Notes: generated by a model from the sequence alone, not told the origin. A DNA stretch of 64,000 nucleotides from DASQZK01 sp963809925 (GCA_963809925.1 CAWELH010000005.1:62001-126000); one strand, 5' to 3'. Shown: positions 9,223-18,226, counted from the stretch's first letter. Numbers and translations are program-made.

Positions 9223-10138
9223 ACCTGAACCAGATTTTCAGGTCTTTCCTTCGGAGGTAAGATACTACATACTCTCTGGGATAATCACTGATGAAAAGTA
9301 CGAAATCACCTCCCCAGACCCCGAGGGATTTTACCGTCCCGCTGAAATCTCTATAATCAGTTTTCCCCACCGGCTTTTTCCCAATGATGTCTGAAATGAT
9401 ATTTTCATGTCGTTCAAGAAGCCTCACAAAATCGGGATAGCTGACTGAAGCTGCAATTTTACGGGTTATATCGGAAACTTCCGTGATCATGGAGGCATCA
9501 GCGCGTTCCAGTTTACCTATCCTTTTCAGTTCTGCAGCTGTACTGACTTTCTTCCCGCTGTAAACGAAATATAACCTATCCTTGTAGACAGGATCGAACA
9601 AGACTTTTCTTACAACAGGTTTATTATCCCGAATACTATATATAAAAGGCGTCTCAAGCCCGGCTGCAGCGATGTCATATCCAGAACCCTCTGAAACCAT
9701 ATAATGCAGATCAAAGGGATTTATTTGAGCCCAGTGGGCAAGATTGTTGATCAGCGACGAACTACTGCCAAGACCCCAGTTTATATTAAATTCAAGGTCG
9801 TTCTGAACCTCATAATGGATCTTTCGGGAGAGAAAATTACTATTAAGTTTTCTCGCCGCAATGATCAATTCCCTGATAATCTGAGCAGTTGGAAAGTCAT
9901 TTGTATTGGCAATGGCAAAATCCGGGATACTGAACCGGGCATCAAACCAATAGCAACCATTGATATTGGTTCTCCAGCTTAAGGATGGAACTCCCCTGCC
10001 CTGTGAAATTTTCATGGTCTGCCCTTTGCTGAGAGGAAGTGTTAGCGATTCCGCTCCACGGAGCACAAGGTATTCACCGGTAAGCATAAGTTTTCCATTG
10101 GAGCGGATAACCATTTTCTTTAATTCATTTAAGATCAT
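9161..10138 (-). CDS. GYDIA-family GHMP kinase, probable phosphomevalonate kinase
   Basis: The 325-residue GHMP-family protein has the start motif NGKLMLTGEYLVL (14-26), the ATP loop GLGSSSS (122-128) and the motif GSGYDIAAA (151-159) that names this Bacteroidota family. It resembles neither mevalonate kinase nor the decarboxylase. Since those two steps are encoded by the neighbours, the missing reaction, 5-phosphomevalonate to 5-diphosphomevalonate, is the natural assignment; this is inferred from context. Its start overlaps the HMG-CoA reductase stop by 4 bp and its end overlaps the decarboxylase start. The alternative start at Met9 would shorten it by 8 residues. Confidence 0.85.
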   Translation of the reverse strand: MILNELKKMVIRSNGKLMLTGEYLVLRGAESLTLPLSKGQTMKISQGRGVPSLSWRTNINGCYWFDARFSIPDFAIANTNDFPTAQIIRELIIAARKLNSNFLSRKIHYEVQNDLEFNINWGLGSSSSLINNLAHWAQINPFDLHYMVSEGSGYDIAAAGLETPFIYSIRDNKPVVRKVLFDPVYKDRLYFVYSGKKVSTAAELKRIGKLERADASMITEVSDITRKIAASVSYPDFVRLLERHENIISDIIGKKPVGKTDYRDFSGTVKSLGVWGGDFVLFISDYPREYVVSYLRRKDLKIWFRYEDIIAWPKSGAHEGKRYTT

Positions 10139-11448
10139 AATCCTGATCGTTTATTCTCCAGAAACTTCTTAACATTACTATAGGAAACTGTCATACCCCT
10201 GAAATGTTCATGTGCGGCATTTTTTTCATTATCTGTCGCATTCATTGAGGATAAAATATTATTGAGATGCATTTTCATGTGCCCGGTCTGGATTCCGCTG
10301 GTAATAAGAGCTCTCAGAGATGAAAAGTGTGTAGCGAGTCCTGCAGCTGCAGCCATCATCATCAATTCAGGGGCTGAAGGGCTACCCAGTAGGTCGAATG
10401 ACCATTTTGCCAACGGGTGAAGCTTCGTCAGTCCGCCTGTTGTTCCGACAGACATCGGTATCCTGACGCCAAAAACGAATCGTTCTGCATCATGTATAAC
10501 ATAGGATAAACCCCTGTACTGTCCGTCTCGTGATGCATAAGCGTGACTGTTTGCCTCCACCGCGCGGAAATCATTCCCTGTAGCGATAAGGAAGGCATCT
10601 ATGCCGTTTAATATCCCTTTATTGTGCGTGACAGCCCTGTATGGATCGATCAGTGCAATATCCACCGCCCTTGAGAATTTGATCGCAAACGCCTGTCCTG
10701 TCATTCCATTCGCTGCTTCATCCAGGTCATCCGGATGACATTCAACCTGAGCTTCAACCAGGCAGTCGGGAGTATAATTTGAAAGGATAGCCATGATCTG
10801 TTCAAAATCATTTCCACGGCCAGGGAAGCTATCTGCAAGAAAATGACCTGTAAGCTTTCCTGCTTCTTCCATGCAGGTATTAATGAAATTTGCACCCATT
10901 GAATCGCCGGTTTCAAATGAAATACGCAGTTCATAATAATCCTTCATGAGTGCTGTTTTATTCAGGATCTCTATGTTGGTGATCCCTCCGCCACGTTTCT
11001 CCATCCTGGCAGTGAGTGGATGAAGGTTCTTCATCAGGTACGCCTTCAGATCCTCGAAGAGTGAAAATAGCTCATCAGACTTGCCCTTCCATGTAAAATG
11101 TAACTGGCCGGTTTTAAGCGTACCGTTTACCTTTAACTTAAAGCCGCCCCTTTCCGCCCAGAATTTTGCTGCTGATGAAGCCGCTGCAACCACGGAACTT
11201 TCTTCCGTAACCATCGGAAAATGAAGGATTGTCCCGTTAATCAGGAAATTAGGCGCTATGCTAAAGGGTAAGGGGTATAGTGCGATTGCGTTCTCCGATA
11301 TCAGCTCAAGATCGTGATTCATCTTCGGAGCAGTAAGGCGCAGATCAGCGAGATCGCTCCGAAAATGCTCAATGTCAGTGACCCATTCCTCCGCCATTCT
11401 CAATTTTTCAGCATGACTCAACTTCGAAAATCCATGTATTAGTTTCAT
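10135..11448 (-). CDS. mvaA: Hydroxymethylglutaryl-CoA reductase, class II
   Basis: HMG-CoA reductase interconverts HMG-CoA and mevalonate plus CoA with NAD(P)H. The 437-residue soluble protein has the class II pattern: PMVTEESSVVAAAS with catalytic Glu83, DSMGANFIN, THNKGILNG with Lys277, ATGNDFRAVEA with Asp293, and GIQTGHMKMH with His390. These match the Glu-Lys-Asp-His set known from the Pseudomonas mevalonii enzyme. Class II enzymes were first seen in mevalonate degradation, but here the downstream kinases and decarboxylase imply the biosynthetic direction. It overlaps both neighbours by 4 bp. No HMG-CoA synthase lies in the operon; the leucine genes upstream can supply HMG-CoA. Confidence 0.97.
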   Translation of the reverse strand: MKLIHGFSKLSHAEKLRMAEEWVTDIEHFRSDLADLRLTAPKMNHDLELISENAIALYPLPFSIAPNFLINGTILHFPMVTEESSVVAAASSAAKFWAERGGFKLKVNGTLKTGQLHFTWKGKSDELFSLFEDLKAYLMKNLHPLTARMEKRGGGITNIEILNKTALMKDYYELRISFETGDSMGANFINTCMEEAGKLTGHFLADSFPGRGNDFEQIMAILSNYTPDCLVEAQVECHPDDLDEAANGMTGQAFAIKFSRAVDIALIDPYRAVTHNKGILNGIDAFLIATGNDFRAVEANSHAYASRDGQYRGLSYVIHDAERFVFGVRIPMSVGTTGGLTKLHPLAKWSFDLLGSPSAPELMMMAAAAGLATHFSSLRALITSGIQTGHMKMHLNNILSSMNATDNEKNAAHEHFRGMTVSYSNVKKFLENKRSGL

Positions 11449-12443
11449 TGTTTGTCATCCCTGATTTTAAGATAGGTAAAGGCCATCTCGAGACCTTTAA
11501 CCTGCTGTACAATATATTCCCGCAAAGAATCATAACTCTCTTTCGCATACTTGAGGAATGTGGAAGCCTGTCCATAGATGGCCTGAATTTCAGATAATCC
11601 GGTGAGGTAGTATCCATCGAGAAAATTTTTTATACCTCCTGATATAATGATGTGCTGTGTTCTGACATTTCCCTCCCGAAAGATTTGGTTGGCCATGCGG
11701 GTCATTTGCAGCGCATCGTGTCCGACCCTGGTGAGAGGTTCATACAAGGATTTCTCCTCGTCAGGATTTCTCATAAGTTCCAGCCGGGCAAAATTTGTCC
11801 CTCCGAAAGCGCCGAATTCAACGGCGAGCAGCGGTAGCTCAAGCAAAGCTTTTAGACTATGGTATCCCATTCCCTGACCTACTTCCTTAACGATCATCGG
11901 ATAGGGTACAACAGAAAGAAGTTCCCGTACTGTATCGTATGGGGATCTCTTCAGCCGGTCGCCTTCAGGCTGGAACCATTCCTGCAATGGATTGACGTGG
12001 ACAATAAGGCCATCGGCTTTCAGGCGGTCAATAAGCGTATGGATCAGATCTGTTTTTTTTTGTTCAAGAATCTCCTCGATCTGGGCAATACCCAGATTTG
12101 CAAACAGAGGTGCATCGCCGATTTCTTCCCTCATGTCGAAATCGGGAAAGTACTCATCATCATCCAGAATGATTCTGCACGATCCAAGTCCCATTCCCAT
12201 CCCGAATTCATTGCAGGCCCTGGCCAGGTTACGGTTGATCTTACCGGCAAGTTTTGTACCCCCGGTCATGCTCGACACCCACATCGGTACTCGTAGTTTT
12301 TTACTTCCCAGGGTAAATTCACGATTAATCCCTGAAGGATGTGGACTGAGCATCGGTTCATAATAAAACCGCAAGTCGACATTTTCCATCCCTGTCTGAG
12401 ACAGGAAAGCCAACTCAATATGATCTTTTTTCCTGTTTTCCAT
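11445..12443 (-). CDS. fni: Type 2 isopentenyl-diphosphate delta-isomerase
   Basis: This FMN- and NAD(P)H-dependent isomerase interconverts IPP and DMAPP. The 332-residue TIM-barrel protein shows the family motifs MWVSSMTGGT, GMGLGSCR, HVNPLQEWFQPEGDR (substrate and metal segment), VKEVGQGM, FGAFGGTNFARLE and IISGGIKNFLDGY. It is the first mevalonate-pathway gene in the operon, 7 bp behind the acyl-CoA dehydrogenase, and it overlaps the HMG-CoA reductase start by 4 bp. It thus forms the physical joint between the leucine half and the isoprenoid half. Confidence 0.95.
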   Translation of the reverse strand: MENRKKDHIELAFLSQTGMENVDLRFYYEPMLSPHPSGINREFTLGSKKLRVPMWVSSMTGGTKLAGKINRNLARACNEFGMGMGLGSCRIILDDDEYFPDFDMREEIGDAPLFANLGIAQIEEILEQKKTDLIHTLIDRLKADGLIVHVNPLQEWFQPEGDRLKRSPYDTVRELLSVVPYPMIVKEVGQGMGYHSLKALLELPLLAVEFGAFGGTNFARLELMRNPDEEKSLYEPLTRVGHDALQMTRMANQIFREGNVRTQHIIISGGIKNFLDGYYLTGLSEIQAIYGQASTFLKYAKESYDSLREYIVQQVKGLEMAFTYLKIRDDKQ

Positions 12444-12450
12444 ACATATC

Positions 12451-13602
12451 TTATAGTCCGAGTTGCCTTGAAATTACGATTCGCAATATTTCTGAAGTTC
12501 CCTCACCGATTTGCAACAGCCTCTGATCACGATAGAAACGTTCTACCGGGCTGGATTTAAACAGACCTGCACCTCCAAAAACCTGAATGGCTTCATCGGC
12601 CACTTCACGGGCTATCTCCGAACAGTATAATTTCGCCATTGCCGCTTCGCGGGTGAAGGACATGCCCTGGTCTTTCATCCAGCAGGCTTTATAAAGGAGG
12701 TTGCGTGCCAGTTCTATTTTCATATCCATATCGGCAATTTTAAATGCCACGGCCTGGTTTTTCCCGATTGGTCTCCCAAACTGTTCCCTTGTACCGGCAT
12801 AGCTAAGGGCATGTTGAAAGGCCCCACTTGCAAGTCCAAGTCCCATGGCTGCAATGGACAGGCGACCTCCGTCAAGAGTTTCAAACATGTATTTGGCACC
12901 TTTTCCGCTCTCACCAAGCAGATTGGAAAGGGGAACACGGACATTTCTAAACGTGAGACGTGCTGTATCGGCGGCTCTCCACATAAGTTTACCCGTCATC
13001 TTTTCTGTTTCATAACCCTTCCTGTCTCTTTCCACGAGAATAGTGGTCAGCTCCTTTTTCCCACCAGTCTCACCGGTCACTACCTGCAGTGTAACACCTG
13101 CGCATTGTTCCACCGATCCACTGGTGATGTACTGTTTCGAACCATTGATCACCCATTCTTCACCATCAGGAACTGCACTGGTTACCGTTCCCCGCGCGTC
13201 AGAACCGGCACCGGTTTCTGTTAGTCCGAATGCCCACAATTTATCACCTGAAGTAAGCATGGGCAGATATTTCCGCTTCTGCTCGCTGGTCCCGAAACGG
13301 TAAATAGGGTAGATGCCCAATGAATTATGCGCGGCCAGAGTGGCTGCCTGTGAACCATCAATTTTAGCTATTTCCTCAACGGCAATGATATACGAAAGCA
13401 TATCACGGTTTTGTCCTCCATATTCTTCCGGAATCGTGATCCCGAATAATCCCAGTTCCCCCATCCTCTTCGTTAGATGCGGCGAAAATGACTCTTTTTC
13501 ATCAAGTTCTGCAGCAACAGGTTGTATCTCATTCAATGCGAAGGCACGAACCTTTTCCCTTAATTTTTCATGTTCTCCGGTTTCATATATGGTTTGACTC
13601 AT
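12451..13602 (-). CDS. Acyl-CoA dehydrogenase, probable isovaleryl-CoA or short branched-chain acyl-CoA oxidation
   Basis: The 383-residue FAD-dependent acyl-CoA dehydrogenase has the N-terminal helical domain, the FAD/substrate motif AFGLTETGAGSD, REQFGRPIGKNQAVAFKIADM, and the end motif IGEGTSEILRIVISRQ. Context (both methylcrotonyl-CoA carboxylase subunits and methylglutaconyl-CoA hydratase) predicts isovaleryl-CoA to 3-methylcrotonyl-CoA. The active site is not classical isovaleryl type: the catalytic Glu is in the end motif (Glu367, GEGT), as in MCAD/SCAD, and the internal position reads TLDGGRL where isovaleryl-CoA dehydrogenase has Leu-Glu-Arg. The ATG at 13602 is chosen since the longer frame would run into the carboxylase gene. 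It lies 7 bp ahead of the isomerase gene. Confidence 0.9.
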   Translation of the reverse strand: MSQTIYETGEHEKLREKVRAFALNEIQPVAAELDEKESFSPHLTKRMGELGLFGITIPEEYGGQNRDMLSYIIAVEEIAKIDGSQAATLAAHNSLGIYPIYRFGTSEQKRKYLPMLTSGDKLWAFGLTETGAGSDARGTVTSAVPDGEEWVINGSKQYITSGSVEQCAGVTLQVVTGETGGKKELTTILVERDRKGYETEKMTGKLMWRAADTARLTFRNVRVPLSNLLGESGKGAKYMFETLDGGRLSIAAMGLGLASGAFQHALSYAGTREQFGRPIGKNQAVAFKIADMDMKIELARNLLYKACWMKDQGMSFTREAAMAKLYCSEIAREVADEAIQVFGGAGLFKSSPVERFYRDQRLLQIGEGTSEILRIVISRQLGL

Positions 13603-13630
13603 AAAGCAGAATTTACAGGTACGTGCTCGT

Positions 13631-15631
13631 CTATTCAATAACGAGGACAGTCTGGTTGATCTCAACCTGGTCACCGGTATTGACCCTTACTTCTTTTATA
13701 TGACCATCGAAGGGCGAGATGATCTTATTCTCAATTTTCATGGCATCAAGGATAAAAAGAAGTTCACCACGGGCAACTTTTTTCCCTGTCTCGGCATTTA
13801 ACTTAACGATCCTGCCATGCAGCGGTGATTTAATAATTCTAAGTCCTCCAATTGCATCGGGTCTTACCTCTGTCGTAAACGGATGATCCGGAAGGTAATC
13901 CAGGGGTTTAAAGCGGAACTCGATCCCATCCAGGAAAACGATGTCTTCAATATCAAAGCCTCCGCTCACCTTACCTGAAATTCGCTGATTCCCATCAAGC
14001 ATCAGCATGATGTTTTCACCTTCTGATTTCACCAGTTCTGCACGGTGTCTGTCCCCATCCATGTCAAATTCAAACCATTCGTCCAAAACTGTTCCTACCA
14101 GCATATCGAATTGTCTGCCGGCAAACACCACGGATTTTCTGATCATCTGTCGCCAATAACCGATCTGCTGCCAGACCCCCGGGGCCGGTCGACGGACCTT
14201 TCTTTTCAGTGTCCAGGTAAGCCAGAGTGTCAGTGCTTCAAGCGGTGGTATTTGGCGGGCAAAGGCATCCATTCCGAAAGTAATTCGTTCTGTAGCATTT
14301 TCGAGCCATTCCGTTGAGATCGTATTCCTGACAAATTCATCATCGCTCAGAATAGCCTGAAGAAAAAGCCGGTTTGTAATTGGGCCGGCGATAACCAGAT
14401 CTTTAAGGGCCATTCTCAATTTCATGATGGCTTCGTCGCGAGTTTGGCCAGTAGCAATCACCTTTGCAATGAGAGGGTCATATCCGGGATGAAGCATGGA
14501 TCTGCCATCAATACCAGAATCGATCCTGACACCGGGTAATGACGGTTCATGATAGGTGTAAACCATGCCGGGTGAGGGCAGAAAGTGCTCACATGGATTT
14601 TCCGCATATACCCTGGCCTGGATTGCATGGCCTTCCCTCATGATATCCCCGGGGGAAACTGCCAGCTTCTGGTTTGCAGCAATTCTGATCTGTTGTTCAA
14701 CCATATCGATACCAGTCACCATTTCTGTGACAGGATGTTCAACCTGGATCCTGGTATTCATCTCAAGGAAATAGAAATTCTGATCTTTGTCAACCAGGTA
14801 CTCGATGGTTCCTGCATTCACATATCCAATTTCTCTTGTAATATGAACAGATGTTTCAAAAAGTCGTTTCCTGGTGCCGGAATTTAAAAAGACTGACGGT
14901 GTTTCTTCGATCACCTTCTGATAGCGGCGCTGGACAGAGCACTCCCTTTCGCCGGGCACGATGATATTTCCGTAATTATCGGCAAGCACCTGAACTTCAA
15001 TATGCCTGGCATCCCTGCAATATTTTTCAATGCTGAGTGCAGGATTCCCGAAATAATTTTTTGCCTCACGTGCTGATATCTCAATACCCTCCGCTAATTC
15101 CTGCATATTCTCAGCTTTCCTCATAGCCTTGCCACCGCCCCCGAAAGATGCCTTTATCATTACCGGGAAGTCAATGCGACCGGCATCGGAAAGGGAGGAA
15201 ATCAGCCCTGGAGTAATGCCGGTAATTTGTTCAAGCACGGGAACACCAAGTGCAGATACCGTTTTCGCGGCCCTGTTCTTATCACCCATCAGCCTGATCA
15301 CATCCGGACCTGGCCCGATAAAGGTAAGTCCCGCCTGGTTTACTGCTTCGGCGAATTCCGCATTTTCACTCATGAAACCATATCCCGGATGGATGGCATC
15401 TGCACCGGCAAGCAGTGCAATGTTAATAATTTCAGCTGAATTCATGTACGTTTCTTCGAGGCCCTCCCCCTTAAGCAAGAACGATTGCCCGGCTACCCGG
15501 GTATGTAAGGCTTCCGTATCCGGAACTGAATAAACCGCTATCGTCTCCACGTTCATCCGTTTCAGTGTTTTTATGATACGGACTGCAATTTCACCGCGGT
15601 TTGCAATAAGTATTCTTCGCAACATTTTCAT
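13631..15631 (-). CDS. mccA: Methylcrotonyl-CoA carboxylase alpha subunit (biotin carboxylase plus biotin carrier)
   Basis: The 666-residue protein carries a biotin carboxylase module (about 1-445: RILIANRGEIAVRI, the glycine-rich KASFGGGGKAMRKAE ATP-grasp loop, EMNTRIQVEHPVTEMVTG) and a C-terminal biotinyl domain with FILDAMKIENK, in which Lys632 is the biotinylation site. It carboxylates biotin with ATP and bicarbonate and passes the carboxyl group to the beta subunit at 16432-18030. Acetyl- and propionyl-CoA carboxylase alpha subunits look similar; the methylcrotonyl assignment rests on the beta subunit and on the methylglutaconyl-CoA hydratase between them. It overlaps the hydratase stop by 4 bp. 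Confidence 0.92.
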   Translation of the reverse strand: MKMLRRILIANRGEIAVRIIKTLKRMNVETIAVYSVPDTEALHTRVAGQSFLLKGEGLEETYMNSAEIINIALLAGADAIHPGYGFMSENAEFAEAVNQAGLTFIGPGPDVIRLMGDKNRAAKTVSALGVPVLEQITGITPGLISSLSDAGRIDFPVMIKASFGGGGKAMRKAENMQELAEGIEISAREAKNYFGNPALSIEKYCRDARHIEVQVLADNYGNIIVPGERECSVQRRYQKVIEETPSVFLNSGTRKRLFETSVHITREIGYVNAGTIEYLVDKDQNFYFLEMNTRIQVEHPVTEMVTGIDMVEQQIRIAANQKLAVSPGDIMREGHAIQARVYAENPCEHFLPSPGMVYTYHEPSLPGVRIDSGIDGRSMLHPGYDPLIAKVIATGQTRDEAIMKLRMALKDLVIAGPITNRLFLQAILSDDEFVRNTISTEWLENATERITFGMDAFARQIPPLEALTLWLTWTLKRKVRRPAPGVWQQIGYWRQMIRKSVVFAGRQFDMLVGTVLDEWFEFDMDGDRHRAELVKSEGENIMLMLDGNQRISGKVSGGFDIEDIVFLDGIEFRFKPLDYLPDHPFTTEVRPDAIGGLRIIKSPLHGRIVKLNAETGKKVARGELLFILDAMKIENKIISPFDGHIKEVRVNTGDQVEINQTVLVIE

Positions 15632-16425
15632 TTTTCTTCGTTAAACCAGAAAGGCTTCCTTTTCTCGAGGAAGGCATCAATCCCTTCGCGTCCTTCATCT
15701 GATGACCTGGCACCCGCCAGTACTCCCGATGTAAATGACAAGATCTCATCACTGTTTGTGATACCTCCGAGACGACTGATCATCTGCTTGGTACTTCTTA
15801 GCGCCAAGGGTGAAGCCTTCAGTATTTCAACAGTGACCATATTCAATACTTCATCCAACAAGCCTGAAGGACAGCTTCGGTTAATAAGTCCGTACCTTTC
15901 TGCTTCTTCAGCCGCATAGGACATTCCGGTAAGAAACATTTCCTTTGCCCTGACAATTCCTACCCTGCCGATAACATATGGAGAGACGATTGCAGGTACA
16001 AGTCCCAACCTGACCTCGGAAAACCGGAAAACTGTATTCGAGGAAGCTATGGCATAGTCTGAAGCCGCAACGATAGCGTTTGCCCCTCCCATGACATGTC
16101 CGTGCACCAGGGTGATGACAACTTTCGGGCATTCTGCAATAGACCGGAAAAGCTTAGCAAGCGTCATGGCATCTTCAAAATTCTCTTTCTCATGACCATT
16201 TGAATGTACTTTCATATCATTAAGGTCGGCACCACTCGAAAAGGATTCACCGCGTCCCCTGATTACGATAACGTCGGTAAAATCATCATTGCTGAGCTGG
16301 TCAAGAACATCGGACAGCTCAGAGATCAACCCTGCATTGAGTGCATTGTGAACAGCCGGTCGGTTAAGCCATACTGTTGCTTGTCTTCCTTCTGAGACAG
16401 TATCGATAAACCTGAATTTTTTCAT
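15628..16425 (-). CDS. Methylglutaconyl-CoA hydratase (enoyl-CoA hydratase family)
   Basis: The predicted reaction is hydration of 3-methylglutaconyl-CoA to HMG-CoA. The 265-residue crotonase-fold protein has the oxyanion-hole motif SSGADLNDM and the segment GHVMGGANAIVAASD. At the first catalytic-Glu position of ordinary enoyl-CoA hydratases there is no Glu, whereas the second is kept in FRFSEVRLGLVPAIVSPYV. That pattern, including the P-A-x-x-S-P-Y stretch, is typical of the AUH/LiuC methylglutaconyl-CoA hydratase branch. The gene sits between the two carboxylase subunits, 6 bp after the beta subunit and overlapping the alpha subunit by 4 bp. Its product is the substrate of the HMG-CoA reductase encoded downstream. 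Confidence 0.9.
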   Translation of the reverse strand: MKKFRFIDTVSEGRQATVWLNRPAVHNALNAGLISELSDVLDQLSNDDFTDVIVIRGRGESFSSGADLNDMKVHSNGHEKENFEDAMTLAKLFRSIAECPKVVITLVHGHVMGGANAIVAASDYAIASSNTVFRFSEVRLGLVPAIVSPYVIGRVGIVRAKEMFLTGMSYAAEEAERYGLINRSCPSGLLDEVLNMVTVEILKASPLALRSTKQMISRLGGITNSDEILSFTSGVLAGARSSDEGREGIDAFLEKRKPFWFNEEK

Positions 16426-16431
16426 GAGCCG

Positions 16432-18030
16432 TTACATTCTATATATTCCCGTTTTTGGGGCTTTAATTTCTCGTTTCATGGTCAGAGAGAGGGTCATGCC
16501 AAGAATATCCCTGGTATGCATGGGATCGATGATGCCATCGTCCCAAACTCTGGAGGTGCTGAAATATGCAGCACTTTCCTCATCATATTTTTGAAGAATT
16601 TCATCCCTAAGCCTGGTGAATTCCTGTCCGTTTTCTCCTTCTCCCTTCTGTCCATTTTTTACCGTGACAAGAACCCTGGCTGCCTGTTCGCCTCCCATGA
16701 CTGCAATTCTTGCATTTGGCCATATAAATAGAAAATCGGGATCGAAGGCTCTCCCTGCCATCGCATAATTACCTGCCCCAAAGGAACTCCCAACGATAAT
16801 GGTTATAACGGGCACCACCGATGTGGCTACCGCATGGACCAGTTTTGCCCCGTCGCGGGCGATTCCACGGTGTTCGAATTCTTTTCCGACAATGAAGCCG
16901 GTAATATCCTGAAGAAATAACATCGGTATTCTCCGGAAGTTGCATAATTCAATAAAATGTGTGGCTTTAAGGGAGCTTTCGGAGAACAGGATTCCATTGC
17001 TGGCGATGATGCCTACCGGAATCCCCATAACCTTTGCAAACCCGGTGATAATGGTTGTACCATACCTTTCCTTGAATTCATGAAAGCGGCTACCATCGGT
17101 AATCCTGGCGATGACCTCACGAATGTCAATTTTGTCACGTGGGTTGGCGGGAATGATCCCATAGAGATCGGATATATCGTAGGCCGGAGCTTCGATTTTT
17201 TCCAGTGACAGCGGTCTGGTTGCAGGTAAGGGTAGCGTCTCGAATATGTTTCGGCATATCTGGATGGCGTGAATGTCATTTTCTGCATAATGATCGGCAA
17301 CACCGGAAACGGAGGTATGAACATCTGCACCGCCAAGCTCCTCAGCATTGACATCCTCGCCGGTTGCTGCTTTCACAAGTGGCGGGCCACCAAGGAATAT
17401 GGTACCCTGGTTCCTGACGATAATGGTTTCGTCACTCATTGCCGGCACGTAAGCACCGCCCGCAGTGCACGATCCCATCACCAGAGCAATTTGCGGAATT
17501 CCGTCAGCAGAAAGTTTGGACTGGTTGAAAAAGATTCGCCCAAAATCAAACCTATCGGGAAATACATCCGCCTGTCGCGGAAGAAAAATACCGCCTGAAT
17601 CCACAAGATACACGCAAGGAAGACTATTTTTAAGAGCGATTTCCTGTGCCCTGATGTGCTTCTTAATGGTTTCCCCGATGTAGGTGCCACCCTTCACGGT
17701 TGCATCGTTGGCGATGATCACTGCTTCCCTGCCGTGAATCATGCCAATACCTGTCACAATACCTGCGGAAGGAAACTCATTGTTATACTGTCCGAGTGCG
17801 GCAAGTGCTGATAATTCAAGAAACGGCGTCCCGGGATCCAGAAGAAGATCGATTCTTTCCCTGACAAGAAGTTTTCCCCTCGACTTATGCTTTTCACGTG
17901 CTTTCTCCGTACCACCCTTTTGCACGGCTTTTTGCTGTTCACGGAAGTCACCCAGCCTTCCCATAAAAGCATCACGATTCCGCCGGAAAGTCTCAGAATC
18001 CGGGTCTGTGAACGACTCAAGCTTGAACAA
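16432..18030 (-). CDS. mccB: Methylcrotonyl-CoA carboxylase beta subunit (carboxyltransferase)
   Basis: The 532-residue carboxyltransferase moves the carboxyl group from biotin to 3-methylcrotonyl-CoA, giving 3-methylglutaconyl-CoA. Signatures are SRGKLLVRERIDLLLDPG, GSCTAGGAYVPAMSDE, GTIFLGGPPLVKAATGE, ELGGADVHTSVSGVADHYA and GRAFDPDFLFIWPNARIAVM, the last three characteristic of methylcrotonyl-CoA and not propionyl-CoA carboxylase. It is the first gene of the nine-gene operon. The start is a TTG (FKLESFTD follows, matching where homologues begin); no in-frame ATG precedes it. Upstream there is only a near-consensus -7 element, so the promoter is not clear. Confidence 0.95.
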   Translation of the reverse strand: MFKLESFTDPDSETFRRNRDAFMGRLGDFREQQKAVQKGGTEKAREKHKSRGKLLVRERIDLLLDPGTPFLELSALAALGQYNNEFPSAGIVTGIGMIHGREAVIIANDATVKGGTYIGETIKKHIRAQEIALKNSLPCVYLVDSGGIFLPRQADVFPDRFDFGRIFFNQSKLSADGIPQIALVMGSCTAGGAYVPAMSDETIIVRNQGTIFLGGPPLVKAATGEDVNAEELGGADVHTSVSGVADHYAENDIHAIQICRNIFETLPLPATRPLSLEKIEAPAYDISDLYGIIPANPRDKIDIREVIARITDGSRFHEFKERYGTTIITGFAKVMGIPVGIIASNGILFSESSLKATHFIELCNFRRIPMLFLQDITGFIVGKEFEHRGIARDGAKLVHAVATSVVPVITIIVGSSFGAGNYAMAGRAFDPDFLFIWPNARIAVMGGEQAARVLVTVKNGQKGEGENGQEFTRLRDEILQKYDEESAAYFSTSRVWDDGIIDPMHTRDILGMTLSLTMKREIKAPKTGIYRM

Positions 18031-18226
18031 AATACTGTATTTAATGGATTTTACGTTTGATTAACAATTATATATTGTGAAAGTTTAAATATTGAATTCA
18101 GCTCCTGAACAAAAAATAAAGCCCAATTTGGAAACCAGGATCATAAAATCTTCGTTAAAGACTTGTGCGGGTTCGTTATAATTTGTTAATTTAGCCACAC
18201 AGGGTAACCAAAAACAAGTACCGAAT

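Noticed and set aside
11859..12296. Open frame of 145 codons on the plus strand
   Set aside because: Antisense to the IPP isomerase gene and without recognisable features.
12451..13602. Naming the acyl-CoA dehydrogenase ivd
   Set aside because: Context suggests isovaleryl-CoA, but the catalytic Glu is placed as in MCAD/SCAD, so the gene symbol is withheld.
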